A DNA stretch of 38,387 nucleotides. Source: Micromonospora sp. KC213. GTDB lineage: Bacteria; Actinomycetota; Actinomycetes; Mycobacteriales; Micromonosporaceae. The position numbers and the translations under genes are program-made. The DNA lies in the NCBI RefSeq assembly GCF_004348325.1, contig NZ_SMKF01000040.1, positions 1 through 38,387 on the forward strand, written 5' to 3'. Positions within the stretch are counted from its first letter, which is position 1. Each line of letters opens with the position of its first letter. The notes beneath the pieces are model-generated. The model did no database searches. It was given only the letters and a program-made list of their open reading frames with translations, and had not been told where the DNA came from. Shown here in pieces: positions 32,412-38,387 of the stretch.

Positions 32412-33359
32412 GTGACGCTGACCATCGGAGTCGACGTCGGTGGCACGAAGGTGGCCGGCGGTGTCGTGGACGACACCGGCCGGGTTCTGGTGCACACCCG
32501 ACGGGACACCCCCGCGGAGGACGTCGGCAAGACCCGTGACGTCATCACCGAGGTGGTCACCGAACTGGCGGCCCGGCACGACGTCCACGCCGTCGGGATC
32601 GGCGCGGCCGGGTGGATCGACGCCTCCCGCTCCACCGTGCTCTTCGCCCCCAACCTGGCCTGGCGGGACGAGCCGCTGCGGGACTACGTCAGCGCCGCCA
32701 CCGGCCTGCCGGTGATCGTGGAGAACGACGCCAACGTCGCGGCCTGGGCCGAGTTCCGCTACGGCGCGGGCCGCGACGCCGAGGACTCCATGGTCATGTT
32801 CACCATCGGCACCGGTGTCGGCGGCGGCATCGTGCTCGGCGGCGAGCTGGTCCGAGGTGCCAACGGCATCGCCGCCGAGCTGGGGCACATGCTCACCGTG
32901 CCCGACGGGCACCAGTGCGGCTGCGGCCGGCTCGGCTGCATCGAGCAGTACGCCAGCGGCAGCGCGCTGGTCCGGTTCGCCCGGGCCGGTGCCCGGCAGG
33001 AGCCGCAGCGCGCCACCGGCCTGCTGGAGTTGGCCGCCGGCGACGCCGAGGGAGTCACCGGCCCGATGGTGACCGCCGCCGCACGGGCCGGCGACCCGGT
33101 CTCGACCGAGGCGTTCGCCCAGATCGGCCGCTGGCTCGGCACCAGTCTCGCCGACATGGCCCAGATCCTCGACCCGCAGGTGCTGGTGGTCGGCGGCGGC
33201 GTGATCGAGGCCGGCGACCTGCTGCTCGGCCCGGCCCGGCGGTCCTTCACCGACGCGCTGGCCCAGCGCAGCCGGCTGCCGGTCGCCGAGGTACGCCCCG
33301 CCGAGCTGGGCAACAGCGCCGGTGTCATCGGCGCCGCCGATCTCGCCCGCCGGCTGTGA
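32412..33359 (+). CDS. glkA: ROK-family glucokinase
   Basis: 315 residues. ATP-binding IGVDVGGTKVAGG at the N-terminus, active-site ENDANVAAW with the catalytic Asp, GTGVGGGIVLGGELV, and the ROK zinc site with CGCGRLGCIEQYASG preceded by the GH of AELGHM. It phosphorylates glucose with ATP. Same family, length and neighbourhood as S. coelicolor GlkA (SCO2126), which also mediates carbon catabolite repression. GTG 32412 is preferred to GTG 32403, because GAGGGGAG then has an 8-nt spacer and the protein begins MTLTIGVD. Its TGA overlaps the next gene (GTGA). Confidence 0.9.
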   Translation: MTLTIGVDVGGTKVAGGVVDDTGRVLVHTRRDTPAEDVGKTRDVITEVVTELAARHDVHAVGIGAAGWIDASRSTVLFAPNLAWRDEPLRDYVSAATGLPVIVENDANVAAWAEFRYGAGRDAEDSMVMFTIGTGVGGGIVLGGELVRGANGIAAELGHMLTVPDGHQCGCGRLGCIEQYASGSALVRFARAGARQEPQRATGLLELAAGDAEGVTGPMVTAAARAGDPVSTEAFAQIGRWLGTSLADMAQILDPQVLVVGGGVIEAGDLLLGPARRSFTDALAQRSRLPVAEVRPAELGNSAGVIGAADLARRL

Positions 33360-34069
33360 CCGGCGCCGACCAGCGGGGCGGAGTGCCGCTGCGGGTGGTG
33401 TCCTACAACGTCCACAGCCAGCGTGACGACACCGCCGCCCTGGCCGCCGTGGTCCGGGCGGTCGCGCCCGACGTGGTGGTCGTGCAGGAGGGTCCCCGCC
33501 GGTTCCGTTGGCGGCAGCGCAGCGCCGCGCTGGCCGAGTCGTTCGGGCTGGTGGTGGCGGCCGGTGGCCTGCCCTCGCTGGGCAACCTGCTGCTGACCAG
33601 CCTCCGGGTCCGGGTGCTCGGCAGCCGGTGCCGGCGTTTCCCGCTCACCCCCGGGCGGCACCTGCGCGGTGCCGCGTACGCCCGGTGCCGGGTCGGTCCG
33701 GCGGACTTCCTGCTGGCCGGCTCGCACCTGTCCACCGACCCGGCGGAGCGGCCCGGCCAGGCCGCCCTGCTCCGGCGGGACCTGGCCGCCGAGACGCTGC
33801 CGGTGGTCCTCGGCGCGGACCTCAACGACGGCCCGGACTCGGTGACCTGGCGGACGGTGGGGGAGGGGCTGACCGACGCGGCGGTCGCCGCGTGCGCCGC
33901 CGACCGACACACCTACCCGTGTACCGACCCGCGCCGGCGCATCGACGCGCTCTTCGTCGACCCCCGGGTGACCGTGGTCGGGTACGACGTGGTCGACACG
34001 CCGCAGACCCGGCGGGCCAGCGACCACTTCCCGGTCCTGGCCGACCTGCTCCTGCCGGTGGCCGGTTGA
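33356..34069 (+). CDS. Endonuclease/exonuclease/phosphatase (EEP)-family protein
   Basis: 237 residues with EEP-superfamily motifs: SYNVHSQ (Asn), VVVQEGPR (metal Glu), LLAGSHLST (His), GADLNDGP (Asp/Asn) and the C-terminal SDHFPVLADL (Asp-His). All catalytic positions seem present, so it is probably an active Mg-dependent phosphodiesterase or phosphatase; DNA, RNA and lipid/inositol phosphate substrates are all known in the fold. No signal peptide. GTG 33356 overlaps the glucokinase stop, so it is coupled to glkA. What connects the two biochemically is unclear. Confidence 0.85.
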   Translation: MTGADQRGGVPLRVVSYNVHSQRDDTAALAAVVRAVAPDVVVVQEGPRRFRWRQRSAALAESFGLVVAAGGLPSLGNLLLTSLRVRVLGSRCRRFPLTPGRHLRGAAYARCRVGPADFLLAGSHLSTDPAERPGQAALLRRDLAAETLPVVLGADLNDGPDSVTWRTVGEGLTDAAVAACAADRHTYPCTDPRRRIDALFVDPRVTVVGYDVVDTPQTRRASDHFPVLADLLLPVAG

Positions 34070-34267
34070 CCTGCCCGGAAGCGGCGCCGACCGGCCCCGC
34101 GGCCCCGCGCCGCGCCGAGGCCGGCGGCGTCGGCCCACCCCGTGGGCACCGGGGCACACCGCGCCCACGATCCTTTCGCCCCGGTGCGCCGGGCTGGACA
34201 ACCCCCGCGGGTGCGGGGAGGATGCCCGTCGAACCGGCGTTCGTGCCGCACATAAGGAGATGTTCCG

Positions 34268-35674
34268 GTGCCCCCCTCCACCGCGCACGGCCGGCCCGAT
34301 CCGGAGACCAGCACGCTCGACCTGAGCCGGGACGGCCGCCCGGTCTCCGACCGAGGTGACACGGTCTGCGTGATCGGCGCCGGCGCCAGCGGCCTCACCG
34401 CCATCAAGAACCTCGTCGAGCACGGCTTCGGCGTCGACTGCTACGAGCGGGAGACCGGCGTCGGCGGGGCGTGGAACTGGCGGCACGACCGCAGCCCGGT
34501 GTACGCCAGCACCCACCTGGTCTCGTCGCGGCCGCTCACCCAGTTCCCGGACTTCCCGATGCCGGACTCCTGGCCGGACTACCCGCACCACCACCAGCTG
34601 CTGTCCTACCTGGAGCGCTACACCGACCACTTCGACCTTCGCCGGCACATCTGGTTCGGCACGGAGGTGGTCCGGGTCGAGCCGGTCGACGGCGACCGTT
34701 GGGACGTCACCACCCGCAGCACCGGCGGGTACGGCCCGGAACGCACCTTGCGCTATGCCGCCGTCGTCGTCGCCAACGGGCACAACTGGTCACCGAAGCT
34801 GCCCCGCTACGACGGGCTGGAGGAGTTCCGGGGCGAGGTGATGCACGCCTCGTCCTACAAGGACCCGGCCCAGTTGCGCGGCAAGCGGGTGCTGGTGGTC
34901 GGTGCCGGCAACACCGGCTGCGACATCGCCGTCGAGGCCGCACAGCAGGCGTCCTGCTGCTGGCACTCCACCCGGCGTGGCTACTGGTATGCCCCGAAGT
35001 ACCTGCTGGGTCGCCCCGTCGACCAGGTCAACGACCTGCTGCTGAGCCTGCGGCTGCCGCTGCGGCTACGGCAGTGGCTCTACCACCGGATGCTGCGGCT
35101 CACCGTCGGTGACCCGACCCGGTTGGGTCTGCCCAGGCCCGACCACCGGATCTATGAGGCGCACCCGATCGCGAACAGCCAGCTGGTCCACCACGTCAGC
35201 CACGGGCAGATCGCTCCGGTGCCCGACGTGGCCCGGTTCCACGGTGGTGGGGTCACCCTCACCGACGGCCGGGAGATCGAGCCGGAGCTGGTCGTCTTCG
35301 CCACCGGATACCTGCCCCGCTTCGAGTTCCTCGACCCGGGGCTGCTCGGTGACGGCGACGGCTCGGGTCGTCCCCGCCTCTGGCTGCACGCCTTCCCGCC
35401 CAACCAGCCCACTCTCGCGGTGGCCGGGCTGCTGCAACCGGACTCCGGCGTGTTCACCCTGACGCACTGGCAGACCGTCGTGTTCGCCCGGCTGCTCCAG
35501 GCCCGCCTGGCCCGGCCGGACCGGGCGGCCGCCTTCACCGCCCGGGCCACGGCCGGCGCGGGCGAGCGCTACGCGGGAAAGGTCACGGACAGCAGCCGGC
35601 ACTGGTTCGAGGTTCGGCACGTGCCATACCTGCGCGCGGTGCAGCGCGCCCTCGACGAACTGGGGGCCCGGTGA
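34268..35674 (+). CDS. Flavin-containing monooxygenase
   Basis: 468 residues. FAD-binding GAGASG (37-42), NADPH-binding GAGNTG (212-217), and between them the FMO fingerprint FRGEVMHASSYK (187-198, FxGxxxHxxxYK). The ATG motif FATGYLPRF is also present. The Y-K ending of the fingerprint fits FMOs (N- or S-oxygenation) rather than Baeyer-Villiger enzymes, which have W-P. Substrate unknown. GTG 34268 with AAGGAGA 7 nt upstream. Followed after 55 bp by the hydrolase-fold gene; the TGA lies in the first copy of a short duplicated motif. Confidence 0.9.
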   Translation: MPPSTAHGRPDPETSTLDLSRDGRPVSDRGDTVCVIGAGASGLTAIKNLVEHGFGVDCYERETGVGGAWNWRHDRSPVYASTHLVSSRPLTQFPDFPMPDSWPDYPHHHQLLSYLERYTDHFDLRRHIWFGTEVVRVEPVDGDRWDVTTRSTGGYGPERTLRYAAVVVANGHNWSPKLPRYDGLEEFRGEVMHASSYKDPAQLRGKRVLVVGAGNTGCDIAVEAAQQASCCWHSTRRGYWYAPKYLLGRPVDQVNDLLLSLRLPLRLRQWLYHRMLRLTVGDPTRLGLPRPDHRIYEAHPIANSQLVHHVSHGQIAPVPDVARFHGGGVTLTDGREIEPELVVFATGYLPRFEFLDPGLLGDGDGSGRPRLWLHAFPPNQPTLAVAGLLQPDSGVFTLTHWQTVVFARLLQARLARPDRAAAFTARATAGAGERYAGKVTDSSRHWFEVRHVPYLRAVQRALDELGAR

Positions 35675-35745
35675 GCGTGAGGAACGCAGCGCAGCGGAGT
35701 CGGGCAGTCGCGAACGGAAGGCAGGCTCGGTGAGCGTGAGCAACG
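35669..35745 (+). repeat. Duplicated 18-bp motif at a stop/start junction
   Basis: CGGTGAGCGTGAG(G/C)AACG occurs at 35669-35686 and 35728-35745 (17 of 18 identical). The first copy supplies the stop codon of the monooxygenase gene; the second supplies the GTG of the hydrolase-like gene. GTGAGCGTGAGxAACG elements are familiar to me as short repeats in Micromonosporaceae intergenic regions (recollection). Confidence 0.65.
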
Positions 35746-36554
35746 AACGGGTGCGTGTCCTGCGCGGGCGGGAGTGGGCCCGGCCGGTCCGCCCGGTCCG
35801 GCGTGAGGTGCGGGGGGTCACCCCGGAACTGGACGAGGGGCGACCGCCGCTGCTCTTCGTGCCGGGCTTCGGGCACGGGGCCTGGGCGTTCGCCGAGCAC
35901 TGGCTGGAGCACGCCGCGTCGCGCGGTTTTTCCGCGTACGCGATGAGCCTGCGCGGGCACGGCGGCAGCGACCCGGCGCCGGAGGCGACGCTGCGGGCGT
36001 ACACCCATGATGTGGTTCAGGTGGCCGCGAGCCTGCCGCGGCAGGCGGTGCTGGTGGGGCACGGCGCCGGGGCGCTGGTGGTGACCCACGCCCTGGCCCG
36101 CTACCCGGCCCGGGCGGCGGTGCTGGTCGCGCCGGTGCTGGGCGGCTGGTCCACGGCCGGCGTGGCGCTGCGCCGCAACCCGGCCGGTACGCTGCCCGCG
36201 TTGTTCGGTGGTCCGTTGCGACTGCACCGTCGGCAGTTGTTCAGCCGCGAGTTGCCCGAGGCCGAGGCTCGCCGGCACGTCGCGCGGCTGGGCCGGGCCG
36301 GCCGGCGGGCCCAGTGGCAGCTGCTGTCCGGCCGGCCGGCGGAGCCGGCGGTGGGCCGGCCGCCGGTGCTGGTGGTGGGCAGCCCCGACGACCGGGTGGT
36401 GCCGCCGGCCGCCCTGGAGCGGGCCGCCGGCCGGTACGGCTCGGCTCCGTTGCTCTTTCCCGGCATGGGGCACGACCTGATGCTCGACGCCCGGTGGCGG
36501 GAACCGATCGACGCGATCTGCGACTGGCTGGTGAAGGAGCCGCAGCGGGTGTGA
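35730..36554 (+). CDS. Alpha/beta-hydrolase-fold protein lacking the nucleophile serine
   Basis: 274 residues. The fold markers are clear: FVPGFGHGAWAF (oxyanion loop), MSLRGHGGSDP and LVGHGAGALVV. The nucleophile elbow reads G-H-G-A-G (110-114): the usual Ser is Gly112, while the acid Asp220/Asp221 (GSPDDRVVPP) and His248 (PGMGHDLM) remain. It may bind ligand without hydrolysing it, catalyse another reaction, or use an alternative nucleophile. The N-terminal 38 residues are basic. GTG 35730 with GGAAGGCAGG upstream; GTG 35736 is an alternative. Convergent with otsA, 7 bp apart. Confidence 0.85.
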   Translation: MSVSNERVRVLRGREWARPVRPVRREVRGVTPELDEGRPPLLFVPGFGHGAWAFAEHWLEHAASRGFSAYAMSLRGHGGSDPAPEATLRAYTHDVVQVAASLPRQAVLVGHGAGALVVTHALARYPARAAVLVAPVLGGWSTAGVALRRNPAGTLPALFGGPLRLHRRQLFSRELPEAEARRHVARLGRAGRRAQWQLLSGRPAEPAVGRPPVLVVGSPDDRVVPPAALERAAGRYGSAPLLFPGMGHDLMLDARWREPIDAICDWLVKEPQRV

Positions 36555-36561
36555 GGACGGC

Positions 36562-37980
36562 TCAGCCGGGGGTGCCGAGCCGGCGTACCAGCGAACCGGT
36601 CTCGTCCAGGGCGCTGAGGTAGGAGCGGGCCCAGGCCCGGATGTCGTGGCGGTGCAGGTGCCCGCGCATGGCGCGCATCCGCTCGCGGGTGTCGCCCGGG
36701 TTGGCGCGCAGGGCCGCGAGCAGCATCTGCTTGAGCCCCTCCAGGTCGTGCGGGTTGACCAGGTACGCCTGCTCCAGCTCGGCTGCCGCGCCGGCGAATT
36801 CGCTGAGCAGCAGCGCCCCGGTGTCGTCGACCCGGGCGGCGACGTACTCCTTGGCGACGAGGTTCATCCCGTCCCGCAGTGGCGTCACCGCCATCACGTC
36901 GGCGACCCGGTAGAGGGCGGCCAGTTCGGTGCGGTCGAAGGGCTGGGTGAGGTAGTGGATCGCCGGTTCGCCGACCCGGCCGAACTCGCCGTTGATCCGC
37001 CCCACCTCGCGTTCGATCCGTTCGCGCAGAATCTGGTACTGGCCGACCCGTTCCCGGCTGGGCATCGCGACCTGCACCAGCACGGTGTCGCGGACCTTCA
37101 CGTCGCCGCTGGCCAGCAGCTCGCTGTACGCCTTGAGCCGCTGCTCGATGCCCTTGGTGTAGTCCATCCGGTCGACGCTGAGGATCACGTGCTCCGGGTC
37201 GCCCAGGTCGTGTCGCAGCCGCCGGGCCCGGGCGGTCACCTCGGGGCGACCGGCCAGCGCGGCCATCTCGACGGTGTCGATCGACACCGGGTACGCGCCG
37301 ACCCGCACCTTCCGGTCGTCGACGTCGATCCGCCGGTCGGTCGCCGGCAGGCCGAGCACCTTGGCGACGAGCTGGGCGAAGTTGTGCGCGGCCTGGGCGC
37401 GCTGGAAGCCGATCAGGTCGGCGCCGATCATTCCGCGCAGCAGTTCGGCCCGGCGGGGCAACTGCATGAACAGCTCCGGCGGCGGGAACGGCACGTGCAG
37501 GAAGAAGCCGATGCGCAGGTCGGGGCGGAGCGCGCGGAGCAGGCCGGGGACCAGTTGCAGGTGGTAGTCCTGCACCCAGACCAGGGCGCCCGGCTCGGCC
37601 ACCGTCGCGGCCGCCTCGGCGAACCGCTGGTTGACCCGCTGGTACGCCTCCCACCAGCGCCGATGGTATTCGGGCTGCTCGACCGCGTCGTGGTAGAGCG
37701 GCCAGAGGGTCGCGTTGGCGAAGCCCTCGTAGTGGTCGCGCAGGTCTTCGGCGGTGAGTGGGACGGTGTGTAGGCGGACGCCGTCCACGTCCGGGTAGCT
37801 GGGCGCCGGGCCGGTGCCACCGGCCCAGCCGACCCAGGTCGCCGGGGTGTGTCGAAGCAGCGGGTGCAGGGCGCTGACCAGCCCGCCGGGGCTGCGGCGC
37901 CACTCGCAGGCGCCGTCGGGGGCCACGCTGTCGTCGATGGGCAGCCGGTTGGCCACCACCACGAGGGAACTCTGTCGCAT
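36562..37980 (-). CDS. otsA: Alpha,alpha-trehalose-phosphate synthase (UDP/GDP/ADP-glucose)
   Basis: 472-residue GT20 enzyme making trehalose-6-phosphate from an NDP-glucose and glucose-6-phosphate, for osmotic and desiccation tolerance. Visible: [10 protein letters not shown], the acceptor loop [32 protein letters not shown], the Arg/Lys of [15 protein letters not shown], and [16 protein letters not shown] with [10 protein letters not shown]. Full length. No otsB lies nearby. ATG 37980. Upstream is a palindrome-bearing AT-rich patch. Confidence 0.97.
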   Translation of the reverse strand: MRQSSLVVVANRLPIDDSVAPDGACEWRRSPGGLVSALHPLLRHTPATWVGWAGGTGPAPSYPDVDGVRLHTVPLTAEDLRDHYEGFANATLWPLYHDAVEQPEYHRRWWEAYQRVNQRFAEAAATVAEPGALVWVQDYHLQLVPGLLRALRPDLRIGFFLHVPFPPPELFMQLPRRAELLRGMIGADLIGFQRAQAAHNFAQLVAKVLGLPATDRRIDVDDRKVRVGAYPVSIDTVEMAALAGRPEVTARARRLRHDLGDPEHVILSVDRMDYTKGIEQRLKAYSELLASGDVKVRDTVLVQVAMPSRERVGQYQILRERIEREVGRINGEFGRVGEPAIHYLTQPFDRTELAALYRVADVMAVTPLRDGMNLVAKEYVAARVDDTGALLLSEFAGAAAELEQAYLVNPHDLEGLKQMLLAALRANPGDTRERMRAMRGHLHRHDIRAWARSYLSALDETGSLVRRLGTPG

Positions 37981-38076
37981 CGGGGATCCGCTCCGCAGCC
38001 GGGTCGACCGCCCGGGAGGAGAGGAACAAATCGGGCAGCCGGTGGGGAAGTGCCGTACAGCCGTATTCCTACTGAC

Positions 38077-38087
38077 TGTAAGTTACA
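38077..38087. promoter_or_regulatory. Palindrome TGTAA-G-TTACA upstream of otsA
   Basis: A perfect 5+1+5 inverted repeat about 97 bp before the otsA ATG. On the otsA strand GTAAC occurs twice (within 38080-38097), followed by an AT-rich stretch that could hold a promoter. An operator for a stress regulator is plausible, but no regulator can be named. Confidence 0.35.
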
Positions 38088-38162
38088 CCCCTGTTACGCC
38101 CTCGCCGGGACCCGTGGCGTCCCGCGATTCGGGCGGAGCGGAGCGTGACCGGGGGCGCCGGC

Positions 38163-38387
38163 TCAGACCACGGCCCCGTCGTCCGGGTCGCGGTCCTCCT
38201 CGTCGCCGGGCCGCAACCGCCAGACCAACGTGACGAAACCGGCGAGGATGCCGACGAAGCCGAGCAGTGTCACCACCGACGTATCCGCCGGCAGCAGCCT
38301 CGGGTTGAGGAAGAGCACGAAGCCGACGATGATCGCCAGCACCCCGACCACGGCGTACTTGGAGATGCGGGGCAGCGGGGGCGGTGG
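38163..38387 (-). CDS. Small membrane protein, 5' end outside window
   Basis: At least 75 residues, open to the right edge. Visible part: a Pro-rich segment and PRISKYAV, then two transmembrane helices (VVGVLAIIVGFVLFL and VVTLLGFVGILAGFVTLVW) and an acidic tail RLRPGDEEDRDPDDGAVV. Upstream codons stay open and coherent, so the internal GTG 38351 is probably not the start. Topology suggests a helical hairpin with cytoplasmic ends. Function unknown. It is on the otsA strand, 182 bp upstream of it. Confidence 0.7.
   Translation of the reverse strand, partial: PPPPLPRISKYAVVGVLAIIVGFVLFLNPRLLPADTSVVTLLGFVGILAGFVTLVWRLRPGDEEDRDPDDGAVV

Noticed and set aside
34086..34134. Imperfect GC-rich stem after the EEP gene
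   Set aside because: GCCGAC/GTCGGC can pair, but the loop is long and the sequence is so GC-rich that such pairings are expected by chance; not listed as a terminator.
1..38387. tRNA, rRNA, insertion sequences, prophage genes, biosynthetic gene cluster
   Set aside because: I looked for transposase or integrase motifs, tRNA-like cloverleaf ends, phage structural genes and modular synthases, and found none.

Overview
The window is about 38 kb of very GC-rich DNA (roughly 72% by eye) with tightly packed genes, frequent GTG starts, 4-base start/stop overlaps and terminators that lack U-tracts. Gene content and order point to a filamentous actinobacterium, most likely Micromonosporaceae (Micromonospora or a close relative). 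The family assignment is inference. From memory, the gene order resembles the Mycobacterium tuberculosis Rv2185c-Rv2205c region (erpA-like gene, adoK, ctaC/F, ctaE-qcrCAB, trpD, exonuclease/UvrC-like fusion, pimB', fadD15, SRPBCC protein) and the Streptomyces coelicolor SCO2126-SCO2161 region.

Layout. 1-2449: end of a probable glycerate kinase, the A-type Fe-S carrier ErpA, and an adenosine-kinase-like PfkB protein translationally coupled to a small P-loop kinase. 2463-3871 (minus): cysteine desulfurase overlapping a TusA-like sulfur carrier. 4066-13007: the respiratory core, with ctaC-ctaF, then trpD and a receiver-like protein on the minus strand, the CtaG-type assembly factor (minus), and ctaE-qcrC-qcrA-qcrB (plus). 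Together these encode most of the actinobacterial bcc-aa3 supercomplex, but subunit I (ctaD) is not here. 13170-15661: a secreted DUF4142 protein, a stand-alone AsnC/Lrp ligand-binding domain, and a coupled NUDIX plus nucleotidyltransferase pair. 15740-19416 (minus): a short RelA/SpoT-type protein downstream of a DnaQ exonuclease/GIY-YIG fusion. 19542-23939 (plus): an NYN-domain protein, a four-cysteine miniprotein, an M48 membrane protease and PimB', the last two overlapping. 23986-30960 (minus): a GGDEF/EAL protein overlapping a DUF574-type methyltransferase, a NarL-type two-component pair, and a FadD15-type acyl-CoA ligase. 31189-34069 (plus): SRPBCC protein, a cysteine-cluster protein, ROK glucokinase and an EEP-family enzyme. 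34268-38387: flavin monooxygenase, an alpha/beta-hydrolase-fold protein lacking its nucleophile serine, trehalose-6-phosphate synthase OtsA (minus), and the 3' part of a small membrane protein.

Most of the window is conserved core genome: respiration, Fe-S and sulfur trafficking, PIM/lipid metabolism, stringent response and DNA repair. I see no prophage, insertion sequence, CRISPR array, tRNA or biosynthetic gene cluster, and no clear new multi-gene system. The most unusual items are proteins with altered active sites (hydrolase with Ser to Gly, GGDAF in a GGDEF domain, a receiver domain lacking the Thr/Ser and Lys switch residues, a divergent short Rel), two small conserved-looking cysteine-rich proteins, and several strong hairpins and short repeats. 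No interval over 300 bases lacks a gene.
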